The notes beneath the pieces are model-generated. The model saw only the letters and a program-made list of their open reading frames with translations. It was not told the DNA's origin and did not search any database. From Deltaproteobacteria bacterium (GTDB lineage: Bacteria > Myxococcota_C > UBA6777): DNA of 64,000 nucleotides. Where the stretch lies: positions 95,877 through 159,876 of the forward strand of contig SBHC01000073.1 of the NCBI GenBank assembly GCA_006226375.1. Direction: 5' to 3'. Positions 44,477 through 55,100 of the stretch are shown piece after piece. A program made the position numbers and the translations under genes. The stretch's first letter is position 1; every line of letters begins with the position of its first letter.

Positions 44477-46525
44477 ATGAGCTCTCACAAAACAAGCGCA
44501 GGAGCCTCGCCTCAACGAGACCGTCCCTGGATGATCCGGACCTATGCGGGATATAGCTCGGCGAAGGAAAGCAACGAGCTGTACAAACTCAACCTGTCCA
44601 AGGGGCAAACAGGGTTAAGCGTAGCTTTCGACCTCCCCACACAGGTGGGCTACGATCCCGACCATGTGATGGCAAAGGGAGAGGTTGGGAAGGTAGGCGT
44701 ATCCATCGCTCACATCGAAGACATGGAACAATTGTTTGATGGAATCCCCTTGGACCAAGTCAACACATCCATGACGATCAACGCGACGGCACCCTGGCTT
44801 TTGGCCCTGTACATTGCCGTCGCCCAACGCCATAACATCGACCTCTCGGCGCTTCGAGGCACAACCCAAAACGACCTGGTCAAAGAGTATCTCTCTCGCG
44901 GCCTTTACATCTTTCCTCCCAAGGAATCGATGCGTTTGATGGTGGACGTCATCTCCTACACCGTCCAACACATTCCTCGCTGGAACCCCACCAACATCTG
45001 TAGCTATCATCTCCAAGAAGCAGGCGCGACGCCCGTGCAAGAGCTGGCTTTTGCGCTGGCTACAGCGATGGGAGTGCTCGACGCTGTGAAATCCTCGGGT
45101 CAGATCCCTTCGGACCGTATGGCTCGTGTTGCAGGGCGACTCTCGTTCTTTGTCAACGCTGGTATCCGGTTCATCGAAGAGACCTGTAAGATGCGTGCCT
45201 TCACATCGATGTGGGATGACATCACGCAGAATCGCTACGGTGTAACCGACCCGAAGTTGCGAAGGTTTCGCTACGGGGTGCAGGTCAACTCGCTGGGCCT
45301 TACAGAGCAACAACCCGAGAACAACATCCAACGAATTGTCATCCAAGCGCTGGGTGTGTTGTTGTCCAAAAAGGCGCGGGCCAGAGCGCTGCAACTTCCC
45401 GCTTGGAACGAGGCCATTGGCTTACCTCGCCCCTGGGATCAGCAGTGGTCGCTGCGCATCCAGCAGATCCTGGCCTACGAAACCGACCTCCTTGAGCTGG
45501 ACGACATCCTTGATGGCTCCCATGTGATTGAAGCAAAGGTCAAAGAACTGACCGAAGCCGCCTGGGAAGAGATCAAAGAGATTGAAAACGAGGGTGGCAT
45601 CATCGCCGCGGTGGAGTCGGGCCTCCTCAAGAGAAAGCTGGTCAGCAGTCAGATGGCCAGAATGCGAGCCATCGAACGAGAAGACATCACCATTGTGGGC
45701 GTCAACAAATACCAGGCGACCGAAGACTCACCGCTCACACAAGGAGCGGACGGAGGCTTCCTCAAGGTCTCCAGTGACGCCGAACAAAACATCAAAGATG
45801 CCTTCCTCGCTTACAAAGCTCGCAGAGACAACCACAAGGCAAAGCTGTCACTCAACGACTTGTTTGACGCTGCCAAAAGCGGCGACAACATCATGGATGC
45901 ATCGATTCAATGCGCTCATGCAGGCGTCACGACCGGCGAATGGGCCAACACGTTGCGCAAAGCGTTCGGAGAGTTCCGAGCTCCCACCGGAACGGACATA
46001 GCAACCCAAGCCCCCGGCAACCAGGCTCGTGAAAGTGCGGTCCGTCAGCGCGTGAACAGCACAGCCGAAGAGTGTGGGCGTCCTCCGCGCATGTTGGTCG
46101 CCAAGCCTGGCCTGGAGGGTCACAGCAACGGCGCAGAACAGATCGCCCTCAAGGCGCAGTCGATTGGGTTTGAGGTTATCTTTAAGGGAATTCGCCAAAG
46201 CACCGACGAGATCATCAAGTCGGTTCGTGATGAGAAGGTAGACCTACTGGGGCTTTCCATGCTCTCAGGGAGTCACCTTGAGCTTACCCAAACCATCATG
46301 ACCGGCTTAAAGGAAGAAGGCCTTCACCACGTTCGGGTGATCGCAGGAGGCATCATTCCACCGGAAGATGAACCCACCCTCAAAAAGATGGGAGTCTCGG
46401 CCATCTTTACCCCGAAAGACTTTGACCTCAACGAAGTCAGCGCTGTGCTCCTTGATGTCTTCCGAGCCCAACAAAAGCTGCCCACTCTTGGACCGTTGAT
46501 TACACCCGACAACCCGACTTCCTAA
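44477..46525 (+). CDS. ecm: Ethylmalonyl-CoA mutase (B12-dependent)
   Basis: A 682-residue adenosylcobalamin mutase that converts (2R)-ethylmalonyl-CoA to methylsuccinyl-CoA. It is a single chain with the catalytic TIM barrel first (MIRTYAGYSSAKESNELYKLNLSKGQTGLSVAFDLPTQVGYD, NTSMTINATAPWLLALY, RLSFFVNAGIRFIEETCKMRAF). The cobalamin-binding domain is at the end. There the lower-ligand motif reads PGLEGHSNGAEQ near residue 543, the form typical of Ecm and different from the DGHDRG-type loop of methylmalonyl-CoA mutase. ATG 44477 with an AAGGAA site is preferred; an ATG six codons upstream would overlap mch. It closes the block; the next gene has its own promoter. Confidence 0.94.
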   Translation: MSSHKTSAGASPQRDRPWMIRTYAGYSSAKESNELYKLNLSKGQTGLSVAFDLPTQVGYDPDHVMAKGEVGKVGVSIAHIEDMEQLFDGIPLDQVNTSMTINATAPWLLALYIAVAQRHNIDLSALRGTTQNDLVKEYLSRGLYIFPPKESMRLMVDVISYTVQHIPRWNPTNICSYHLQEAGATPVQELAFALATAMGVLDAVKSSGQIPSDRMARVAGRLSFFVNAGIRFIEETCKMRAFTSMWDDITQNRYGVTDPKLRRFRYGVQVNSLGLTEQQPENNIQRIVIQALGVLLSKKARARALQLPAWNEAIGLPRPWDQQWSLRIQQILAYETDLLELDDILDGSHVIEAKVKELTEAAWEEIKEIENEGGIIAAVESGLLKRKLVSSQMARMRAIEREDITIVGVNKYQATEDSPLTQGADGGFLKVSSDAEQNIKDAFLAYKARRDNHKAKLSLNDLFDAAKSGDNIMDASIQCAHAGVTTGEWANTLRKAFGEFRAPTGTDIATQAPGNQARESAVRQRVNSTAEECGRPPRMLVAKPGLEGHSNGAEQIALKAQSIGFEVIFKGIRQSTDEIIKSVRDEKVDLLGLSMLSGSHLELTQTIMTGLKEEGLHHVRVIAGGIIPPEDEPTLKKMGVSAIFTPKDFDLNEVSAVLLDVFRAQQKLPTLGPLITPDNPTS

Positions 46526-46579
46526 CCGCTCCCCTCTTCCCTTTCTCTTCTGAAAATCTGGAGGGTTGGGTTGTATTGG

Positions 46580-46608
46580 TTGTCTTGCTGGAGTCAACCT
46601 TGTATAGT
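46580..46608 (+). promoter_or_regulatory. Sigma-70-type promoter upstream of the HAD gene
   Basis: TTGTCT at 46580-46585 and TATAGT at 46603-46608 with 17 bp between. It lies about 115 bp before ATG 46723 and after the mutase stop, separating the HAD gene from the block. Confidence 0.5.
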
Positions 46609-46722
46609 GCGCCCAGTTGGGTGACCCTTTGGGTCCACTCCCCCCGAGAGAGACACACCACCCCGTCTCAACCCCCTGATTCCTTTGTTTGATCACAAAC
46701 CTCTGAGGCAACGAGAGATTCC

Positions 46723-47565
46723 ATGAGCCGAATGTTAATTCTCGATTTTGATGGTACAATTACAGACGCCGAGTTGGAAGGAAAGCCATTCCGCGTAGGC
46801 TATCTGGAAGATATTGCTGTGCTGTGCGGCCAACCCTACGAAGAAGTCCTTGCTCATGCGGAAAAGTTTGAGGAAGCGATCAAAGTGAATCCCGACGCAC
46901 ACGGTTGGCTTTACCACGGCAAGATCGTAGCCCCAGCCTCTGTCGATCCCTATCTCCGAATCATGCCTGTCGCTCGTATGATCTTCGACCATTACGGCGT
47001 CTTTGCATCCGAAGCTGACCGAACCCGTATGCTTGATGGGATCCTGTACAAATACAACTACACCAAAACCGACATCGCCTTTAAACCCGATGCACGGGAA
47101 GTTCTGGCCAGCCTGGAAGGCACAGCAACCTATGTGATCACCAACTCGCATACGGAGTCTGTCCAGGACAAAATCCGCCAGTTGGACGATATGGAAGGTG
47201 AAGGCTCTGTAGGCTGGCTCGTGGACCGCGTCTATGGACAAGCTAAGAAATACATGGTGGATGACACCTTTGAAGACGTCCCAGAAGACCTCGAAATGCC
47301 AGGACTGTCACGACGAATCCTCCTCCGCAGAGCGAAATACTTCCACCGTATTGATTCGCTGCGCAAGGAAGTCGGTGCCGAATGGGACGAGATCATGGTA
47401 GCTGGCGATATTTTTGAGTTGGACCTCGCCCTCCCCTTGTTCATGGGAGCCACGGTTGGACTCGTCACCAATCCCTTCACCCCAGCCTATGAAAAAACAT
47501 TCCTCACCGAACATCCCCGCGGTCGCCTGATCAACAACCTCTCCGAAATCAAAGACTGGTTCTAA
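46723..47565 (+). CDS. HAD-superfamily hydrolase
   Basis: A 280-residue cytoplasmic protein. The HAD motif I is LDFDGTITD (Asp8 nucleophile, Asp10 acid). Motif II is in TYVITNSHTES, and motif IV is seen as EIMVAGDIFELDLALPLFMG near 225-245. A helical cap (residues 16-115) follows motif I, as in phosphoglycolate phosphatase-like and beta-phosphoglucomutase-like members. The substrate cannot be named. It stands alone between two promoters. The N-terminal Met is preceded by a weak AACGAGAG site. Confidence 0.82.
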   Translation: MSRMLILDFDGTITDAELEGKPFRVGYLEDIAVLCGQPYEEVLAHAEKFEEAIKVNPDAHGWLYHGKIVAPASVDPYLRIMPVARMIFDHYGVFASEADRTRMLDGILYKYNYTKTDIAFKPDAREVLASLEGTATYVITNSHTESVQDKIRQLDDMEGEGSVGWLVDRVYGQAKKYMVDDTFEDVPEDLEMPGLSRRILLRRAKYFHRIDSLRKEVGAEWDEIMVAGDIFELDLALPLFMGATVGLVTNPFTPAYEKTFLTEHPRGRLINNLSEIKDWF

Positions 47566-47641
47566 ACTTCCACACCCACTCCACACCAAAAACGACCCCA
47601 CCTTAACAATCCGACGACCACACCCGAACAAACGCATTGCG

Positions 47642-47671
47642 TTGGCATTTGTCTGTCCGTTCTGTTATGCT
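47642..47671 (+). promoter_or_regulatory. Candidate promoter of the spermidine-synthase-like gene
   Basis: TTGGCA at 47642-47647 and TATGCT at 47666-47671 with 18 bp between, about 50 bp before ATG 47722. Both elements depart from consensus, so the call is moderate. Confidence 0.35.
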
Positions 47672-47721
47672 TCTTGGGTTAATATCCAAATGCATGCATA
47701 CATTGCAGAAACGGAGCGCCA

Positions 47722-50673
47722 ATGCGATGGCTCGTACTCCTTGCCTTCTTTGGTTCTGGACTAAGTAGCCTGGTGCTGGAAAACCTATGGGTTCGTCAGC
47801 TCACCTTGGTGTTTGGCGGAACCACCCTTGCAATCACAACCGTATTAAGTGTGTTCATGGGAGGTTTGGCGCTGGGCAGTCACCTCGCAGGTCGATGGAT
47901 TCATCGATTCACAAGGCCCCTTCGGGTGTATGGTTTGCTGGAAGCCAGCATCGCAACCTATGCCTTCTTTCTGCCTCAGTTGATATCCTACCTGCCAGGA
48001 ATCTATCAATGGATTCCTGAAGACTGGCCGTTCGTAGCGATCGCATTGTTCCGCTTCCTCCTTTGCAGCATCCTCCTGGTGTTTCCCACAACATTGATGG
48101 GCGCGACTCTTCCTATCCTCAGCCAATACTTTGTACGTGACAACACGACTCTCGGCATGGATGTGGGTATCTTGTACAGCGTGAACACCTATGGAGCCGT
48201 GGCTGGAGCCCTCACTGGAGGGTTTGTGCTGATGCCTCTCCTTGGAACGTCCACGACACTTTGGCTTGTCTGCATGGGATTGTTTGCGATGGCCACCGCG
48301 GTGTTTGTCTACGACTTGCGAAACCCCAACGCTAACGAAGAGACCCATTTGGCTTGGCGAGACGCGCAAGAGCAACAAGAACCTGAAGTCAAGGAATTTG
48401 AAGATTCCTTTTTGCAAGACGAAGAGGAAGAGCCGATAGCATGGGGCATGGCAACACGCGAGTCGCTGTTCCATGCCATGAACGACAAGCAGCACCATAA
48501 GTTTCAAAGAGCCATTGCAGGAACCCTTGTTGTGACGGGGGCAAGTGCGATGGTTTGTCAGATCATCTGGTCGCGAACGTTGTCCATGGTGATAGGTTCT
48601 TCCACCTACTCGTTTACTCTTATTTTGAGCCTGTTTTTGATTGGGTTGGCGAGTGGCGCAGCTTATGCGTCGCGACTTATTCAGAAGTCGCTTAACTTGC
48701 TCGAAACCTGGACGCGCTTGCTCATCCTGACAGCCATTGCGCTTGGATTTGGAAGCTTCTTTTTCGACTCGCTTCCTCTCTTGTTCATCCGCATCGCGTT
48801 GAACCTTCCCGAGACAATCCCTCCGCTCATCTTGTTCTCCCTGAAGGCCGGAATTGCAGCCATTCCCATACTTCTCCCCACCTTCTTAATGGGGACGTTT
48901 TTCCCCCTGGCTCTTTCACTCTTAACGCACAATGACAGGGCTGTCGGAGAAAGCGTCGGACGACTCTATATGCTCAACACCATCGGGGCGATTGTAGGTT
49001 CTGCGATGGCTGGTTTTGTCATCATCCCCACACTTGGCTTGCAGTTAGGGCTCGCACTGAGTGGAGCTTCTTACCTGCTGTGTGCTGCTTTGTTGAAGTG
49101 GCATTCCTTTCAGCCGACACGTCGTAGCTACGCGATCTTTGCAGGTGTGGGCTTGCTCGCCTTGTTCTTTCTACCCACGTGGTCGCCTAGCTTGATGAGT
49201 ATAGGTTCCTTTCGCCTCTCCGTTGTTCGAAGCTATACATACGAGCAATTGTTAAATCGTTCGCCAGTGTTGTTTTACAAAGAAGGCATCACAGCAACGG
49301 TTTCTGTGGAAGGTAGCTCCTACCATCGCACGCTCAAGATCAACGGAAAGCCCGAAGCTTCCACGGAAGGCGACCGTCCTACCCAAATTTCGATAGCAGC
49401 CTTTCCACTCGCTCTGCACCCCAACCCCAAAGACGCAGCCTTAATTGGATGGGGCTCAGGCATGACAGCAGGAGCAGCTCTCTTCTTCCCACTCCGTCAG
49501 TTGATTGCCGTGGAGTTAGAACCTGTTGTGATTGAGGCCGCCCGGCTCATGGAGCCTTGGAACTACAAGCCTCATCAACACAAAAACTTAAAGCTGCGTT
49601 ACAATGACGGCCGTAACTTTTTGGCGACGACACAACAGTCTTTCGATGTGATCATCTCCGAACCTTCCAACCCTTGGATCAGCGGGGTCTCCAATCTGTT
49701 CACCAGAGAGTACTTTCAGCTCGCTCGACGACGCTTGCGGCCCAAAGGAGTGTTCTGCCAATGGGTCCAACTGTACGAGATTTCAAGCCGGAATGTAGCT
49801 TCCATCCTACGCTCGATCCACGCTGAGTTTCCGTATGTCCGTTTGTTTGAAGTTAGCGCAAACGACACCGACACCTTCTTGGTTGCAACAACCTACCCTT
49901 GGGATTTGAACCTCGCGAACCTTCAGAAAGTTATCTCTCATCCCCGCTACCGCCAACTGTTTCAAGACGCCAACATCGTCAGCGCCTATGACTTCTTGCC
50001 TCGTTTTTTGATGGGAGAACAAGAGATTCCGAAAATGCTCAAGAAGGTCCCTTCACCTGCCAACACAGATGCCCACAACCTCTTGGAATATACGGCACCT
50101 CTCGACCTCGTGAATGCCTCTGCTGCGACGGAAGATGCCCCCTTCACCAAAACGGTGGAATCCCTCGGTCGACCGTTTCTCAAGTACGTGAAGCGACCCA
50201 AAGAGATGACCCCCGAAAAGCAAGCGTTGTTCTGGCAAAATGTATCCATGGCCTATCTGCGGTATGGAAAGATCAAAGAAGCTCGAAAGTACCTCACAAA
50301 AGCGACGAGACTCTCCAAGAAGCTTCCCGATTTGGATTTGCAGGAACGTTGGTTCTCGCTGATGCAAGGCAAAGAAAACGAACCCAACCTCCCTAGCCAG
50401 TCGGATGTAAGCAAGCATCTTAAGAAACACGGGGACGAGCTACGAACATTCATCAAGCTATTTTTGGAAGGACACACCTACTATTACAAAAAGAAGTTTC
50501 GAAAATGTCGCATCCAGTTTAAAGGACTCCTTGAGAACAAGGAACTCGCGCCATTGTTTCCACAAGTGTGGTATTATCACGGCGAATGTGCACGTCAAAC
50601 CTGGAAGTACTTCGAAGCCTGGAAGTCATTCTCCATCTATTCACAGCGTGCGCCCCAACCCCAAGGAGGCTAA
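47722..50673 (+). CDS. Fused membrane transporter-like/spermidine synthase-like protein with TPR tail
   Basis: A 983-residue protein. Residues 1-500 hold about thirteen hydrophobic segments in two MFS-like halves (GSGLSSLVLENLWVRQL and the repeat ASAMVCQIIWSRTLSMVIG), split by an acidic loop around 205-250. Residues 520-735 match the spermidine synthase fold: GITATVSVEGS, LIGWGSGMTAGAALFFP, AVELEPVVIEAARLME, RYNDGRNFL, IISEPSNPWISGVSNLFTREYF. From about 830 the tail is TPR-like (YLRYGKIKEARKYLTKATRLS). Such fused proteins are widespread and their substrates mostly unknown. Aminopropyl transfer is not established, and the short GS-rich catalytic loop may serve another methyl- or aminopropyl-type transfer. 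The secreted-protein gene at 50680 follows after six bases, implying co-expression. Confidence 0.87.
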   Translation: MRWLVLLAFFGSGLSSLVLENLWVRQLTLVFGGTTLAITTVLSVFMGGLALGSHLAGRWIHRFTRPLRVYGLLEASIATYAFFLPQLISYLPGIYQWIPEDWPFVAIALFRFLLCSILLVFPTTLMGATLPILSQYFVRDNTTLGMDVGILYSVNTYGAVAGALTGGFVLMPLLGTSTTLWLVCMGLFAMATAVFVYDLRNPNANEETHLAWRDAQEQQEPEVKEFEDSFLQDEEEEPIAWGMATRESLFHAMNDKQHHKFQRAIAGTLVVTGASAMVCQIIWSRTLSMVIGSSTYSFTLILSLFLIGLASGAAYASRLIQKSLNLLETWTRLLILTAIALGFGSFFFDSLPLLFIRIALNLPETIPPLILFSLKAGIAAIPILLPTFLMGTFFPLALSLLTHNDRAVGESVGRLYMLNTIGAIVGSAMAGFVIIPTLGLQLGLALSGASYLLCAALLKWHSFQPTRRSYAIFAGVGLLALFFLPTWSPSLMSIGSFRLSVVRSYTYEQLLNRSPVLFYKEGITATVSVEGSSYHRTLKINGKPEASTEGDRPTQISIAAFPLALHPNPKDAALIGWGSGMTAGAALFFPLRQLIAVELEPVVIEAARLMEPWNYKPHQHKNLKLRYNDGRNFLATTQQSFDVIISEPSNPWISGVSNLFTREYFQLARRRLRPKGVFCQWVQLYEISSRNVASILRSIHAEFPYVRLFEVSANDTDTFLVATTYPWDLNLANLQKVISHPRYRQLFQDANIVSAYDFLPRFLMGEQEIPKMLKKVPSPANTDAHNLLEYTAPLDLVNASAATEDAPFTKTVESLGRPFLKYVKRPKEMTPEKQALFWQNVSMAYLRYGKIKEARKYLTKATRLSKKLPDLDLQERWFSLMQGKENEPNLPSQSDVSKHLKKHGDELRTFIKLFLEGHTYYYKKKFRKCRIQFKGLLENKELAPLFPQVWYYHGECARQTWKYFEAWKSFSIYSQRAPQPQGG

Positions 50674-50679
50674 CGCCCC

Positions 50680-51336
50680 ATGCGACACTTGTTCTGGCTT
50701 GGAATCCTGACCGTTTTAGGTTGGCAGCCCCAAACCATTCAAGCAGCACCCTCGTCCAAGCCCACCTCGCGACCTACTTCGCGGCCCACCTCCCGACCTG
50801 TCTCCAAGCCGACAAAGAAGAGCCCCAGCACCCAACCCACGCGTCGAGCGACCATCGAAACCTACTACCCTTTGCGTGTGGGAAACCAATGGACCTACAA
50901 GCTCCGAATGAGCAGCCCGAGAGTCATAAAGTTCACCACAAAGATCGTACGAAAGACCAAGAAACATTTTGTCGATAGCTACAAGAACAAGTACAGCTAC
51001 GACAGCTATGGTTTGAAGTACAACTCGTGGTACTTCTACAAAGCACCTCTTGCAAAAGGAACCCAATGGTTTTCTGTTGCTGGAGTGACCCGAATGTTTC
51101 GGTCCTTCCTCCTTTCCAACAAAGGAGTCATTCAAACACCGGCAGGTCGTTTTTTGCGTTGTATTGTTGTGAAGGAGACCGAACGACAAAGCCCCACTGT
51201 TCTACAGATTCGAACGCATTACTACGCACCCAATGTAGGCTTGGTGTACAGCACTGCCTTTGTCCAAGAGATGGGACAAACCAAGAAAAAGTTTCAATGG
51301 GAACTGGCCCTTCAATCGTTCAAAGTGAAGCGATAA
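50680..51336 (+). CDS. Secreted protein with TSRP-repeat linker
   Basis: A 218-residue protein with a signal peptide probably cleaved after IQA (residue 22). A linker of repeated TSRP units, SKPTSRPTSRPTSRPVSKPT, follows and is rich in Ser, Pro and Arg. Residues 65-218 are a beta-rich domain that starts YYPLRVGNQWTYKLR, a pattern common to secreted bacterial proteins of unknown function. An AAGGAGG site lies at the end of the upstream gene, so the two are translationally linked. The function is not known; export to the periplasm is well supported. Confidence 0.8.
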   Translation: MRHLFWLGILTVLGWQPQTIQAAPSSKPTSRPTSRPTSRPVSKPTKKSPSTQPTRRATIETYYPLRVGNQWTYKLRMSSPRVIKFTTKIVRKTKKHFVDSYKNKYSYDSYGLKYNSWYFYKAPLAKGTQWFSVAGVTRMFRSFLLSNKGVIQTPAGRFLRCIVVKETERQSPTVLQIRTHYYAPNVGLVYSTAFVQEMGQTKKKFQWELALQSFKVKR

Positions 51337-51435
51337 AGACTGCCAACATCCTCTACCATTCCGTTTGTTTTTGTATCAAGCTATCAATGATCAATAAGAT
51401 GAATCAATAAGTCAGACAATCTTCGAGAAAGAACG

Positions 51436-52116
51436 ATGAGAAAAGCATTTCGGTTAGCTCTTCTATTCTTCCTGTCCTTTGGCCTTTGGCATTGTGGGCA
51501 AGATACGTCGTTCACCTTCAATCGGTTTGCGCCGATACCTTATTGCAAAGCCGACAAAGAATGCCCTCAAGATTTTCAATGCTACGAAGGAACATGTTAT
51601 TCAACTCCACCGTGTGGAAACAACCTTGTGGTATGCAACACAGGTTGTGTGTCCTTGGAGGACAACGATGAGAACTGTGGGAAATGTGGAAAGAAATGCA
51701 CCAAACGGGAACGATGCATCCGAGGAATCTGTGAGAGGTTCTGCCCTTCGGATTTGTTTGAATGCACGATGGGGAGCTGCGTGAACCTTCAGATTGATAA
51801 TAACAACTGTGGCTCATGCGCTCGAAGGTGTTTCGGAGGAAAACTCTGCCAAAATGGAGATTGTCTTTGTCCAACCCATCAAGACGAGTGCAATGTTGGC
51901 TGTGTAGACTTAAGGAATGACGCTAGAAATTGTGGGACATGTGGAAAAGAATGCCGCAGTACAGAAGCCTGCATCGATGGCAGATGTGGCTGCCCCGAAT
52001 CAACCACTCGGTGCGATACAAGGTGTATCGATTTGCAAACCTCCACGTTGAATTGTGGAGACTGCTACAAGATGTGTGCTCCCAGACAGATCTGTAGAAA
52101 TGGGCGTTGCAGTTGA
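51436..52116 (+). CDS. Stig1-like Cys-rich lipoprotein
   Basis: A 226-residue lipoprotein with a signal ending GLWHC (Cys20). The body has four to five repeats of the form CxxGCVxLxxDxxNCGxCGxxC...C, as in CVSLEDNDENCGKCGKKC, CVNLQIDNNNCGSCARRC, CVDLRNDARNCGTCGKEC and CIDLQTSTLNCGDCYKMC. These match the Stig1-type repeats that also form the N-terminus of the giant lipoprotein at 19095. There is no other domain. The family occurs often in myxobacterial surface proteins, with no experimental function that I know of. It converges on the RNA-repair polyprotein gene with 19 bp between stops. Confidence 0.85.
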   Translation: MRKAFRLALLFFLSFGLWHCGQDTSFTFNRFAPIPYCKADKECPQDFQCYEGTCYSTPPCGNNLVVCNTGCVSLEDNDENCGKCGKKCTKRERCIRGICERFCPSDLFECTMGSCVNLQIDNNNCGSCARRCFGGKLCQNGDCLCPTHQDECNVGCVDLRNDARNCGTCGKECRSTEACIDGRCGCPESTTRCDTRCIDLQTSTLNCGDCYKMCAPRQICRNGRCS

Positions 52117-52135
52117 ACATGCAACACGACCGAAT

Positions 52136-55100
52136 TTAAAGCAACCTATCCCGCCACGTTGTTGCAGCAAGAACCTCCGCTCTCTCCAAAGCCTTTTCAT
52201 CCTCTCGAAATACAACAAACTCCAACGAAGCATGCCAAGAACCATCTTGTTCCATGACATTCCATTGGCCTTTGGGGTAGAGGGATAAGCCCGTACGTTT
52301 TTCGAAAGCTACCATCTGCCCCAATAGCATTCCAGTCAGAATACCTTTGGCTTGTTCAAGCTGCTCTCTTGTGGACTCCTTCCACTCCAAGGGCAAGAGG
52401 ATGGAATGGGGAGGAGCATCGATGGGAGCAAAACATAACTCCCATAGCTCCGGATGTTTCTCGACAATACGACTGGACTCTTGAGCGACATACAAGATTC
52501 GGTTCCAAGTCGTTGAGGTGAGAGAACGAGCCAAGTTTTCATCCCCGGTGGGTGATAGAACCATAGCTTGCTCGCGAGAGCGATCTCGATGACAAACAAA
52601 CTCATCATCCAGACCGATGACAGTGTCCTTTTCCCAACATGACAACTCTCGCAGGAACAAAACAAAGCAACTCCACGCATCAATCGCAGGGAAAGACTCC
52701 CTGGCTCGTTTGCAAGCGTAAGCCACCCATACACTCCACGCCAAGCCACTCAGAAACCCAAACGCTTTCCCCGACAAGCCGTGACAATGTGCCCATTTCC
52801 GAACAACCCATAGCACGTCAGCATAGACGTCTTCCAGGTCGTGAAGCACAACCCATTCTTGAAGTTGAGTGGCATCCCAAAGTCCTTGCTCCGCGTGATG
52901 CAACGTCGAGTACGATAGCTTGTCAGCGCCAACATTACCCAAGAAAACAGGCAAAGAGGAAGAAAGGAGAAAGGTCATCTCCAGCGTGATGCCATTCCAA
53001 ACTAGCTCAACCTTGGGAAACTGACTGGAACCATCCCATCGCTGCGAGAGAACAGGAGCAACCTTGGAAAGTTCGTCCACCCAAGCGATAGCCAGACGAC
53101 GAAGTGGAAGATCCTCCTTGAGGAACCAAACACCGTCCACGTCACTCGCAGCATGAGCGGCACCCAAAGCCAGGGAGCCATACACCTCAAGCCGGTCCGA
53201 ACAAGCCTCCAATCCGACCTTTCGCAACGCAGCATGCGCAGCGTCAACGGCTGACGTCCACCCATCGCGCAAGCTCTCTTGGTCTTCGAAACGTTGAGCC
53301 AGGAAGGACGAGAAGGACTCGGCAAGACCGTCCTTTTCTACTGCGATACGCTTGGGAAGACCTTCTCCAAGAGGAACCACCTGACGCACAGCAAAAGGCT
53401 CTTCTTCCCTTCGACTGATCAAGGCTATCGAATCCACAGTCCAGGAAAGAGGCTTCCACTCGGATGCCCAGCTTCGTTGAAGAGCCATAGCTTCTTCTCG
53501 TTTTGACTTTCGAAACTTTGCGACGGTGAGATGGGGTGTAAAGCCATGCTCAGAGCGTTCGCTTTGTTGACCGCATGTTGGAAAGATCTCTTCTAACTTG
53601 GATTGTAGAGCGTTCAGAACTCCAGGAGGGTCAGTCTCAGGCTCCAGCCAACAAGTGATGGACTTCTTGTGCTCAAACCATCGAAAGTTTCGGAGGGTCA
53701 CTTGAAAAGAAGGCATACCATCCAACACGGCTGCGATGGCAGCGGCAGCAGCATCAAAATGCGACTCTGGGAGAAAGCCAAACAGCAGATTAATGTGAGG
53801 CATCCATCGCTCAAAGCTAGGATCATAGGTCTCCCGGATGGCTTGAATCGGCTCCCAACACTCTCGGGGAGGCGCAACAATACAAGCGCTGCGATACGTA
53901 GGTTCAACGACAAAGGAGGTTCTGTTCCAGTCCTCCACATCAGACAATTCAACGCCTTGAAGATGGTTCAAAACGACCAGAAGACCCCAATGATCCGAAG
54001 GGAAGCGCACCTCAGGCTCGGCTTGGTAAGGAGTAACTCCGAGCAGTTCGGCCGATGAGAGAGACCAAGCTTCTTCTCGATCTAGCAAGTAAGCTCGATC
54101 CAACCGGCCTGACCGGCCCGACCGAGAGTTGAGCGCAGCAAGAGGGTTTTCATTGGGAACAAACGTGTCACCGCAAACATCAGGATGTTCTGCAAGCCAA
54201 AGGTCCTGAAATGCTTCTTTCGCCATCAGCGATTCAACAGGTTCCCCAACTCGTGTGTTGAAATCACCCAAAACAAGCCACTGTCCGGATTCTTGCAACG
54301 CAGGGTGATTTCGCTGGGCAAGGAGCTCTTCCATTTGAGAGACTCGCCTCTCCAAAGGATGGTCTTCCCGGTTGCTTGCAAGGTGGACACTGGCTACCAC
54401 AAGGTTTGAACACGCAGAGCCGAGGTCAGCCAGAATAGCTTGTTTCGACGTAGAGAAAGCTAGCTTGTAAAAGCAAGCACCTTGCTTAACCAACAGCAAA
54501 GAACCATGTGGAGAAACGGTGGTTCCACCGACAACATCCGAGACAACGTATGATGAGCGAACCCACGCTTGTTCCAGAAGCATCCGATGAAAAGGTTCTG
54601 TGACTTCCTGCAAAGCGATAACCTCGGCGTCGCTCTCCTTCAACAGATGAATCAACCTTGCCCAACGTTCTTCCGAATAGATTTTCTCTGTGCCATACCA
54701 GTCAAACAAAACATTCCAGGATACACATCGCAAACTGGAGCGAGGAGACCCACCTTCCTGAAAGTCCTCCCTTGGCGTCCAAGTGTTCGAGCGAGCCTGA
54801 AAGAAAAACCCAGGGATCTTCTCTGCGCTGGGATACCCATGCATCGGGTCAGACTTAACCGCTCGAACTGTTTCGGCATAGCGAGCCGCAGCATTGGCGT
54901 TGGGGTTGCCAGAACCAAAGATTCGGTCCAGCCGAGTTTTCCGATCCCACACTCGGACTCCCCCCTTGGAAACATACCAGACCCGGTGCCAAGGAATCTC
55001 ACCATCCGGCACAAACTCATCAAAGGGAACTTCGACCTCACCGGCAAACCTCTCCTGGATACCGATCACATACGACGATTCATCAAACGCAGGATCCCAC

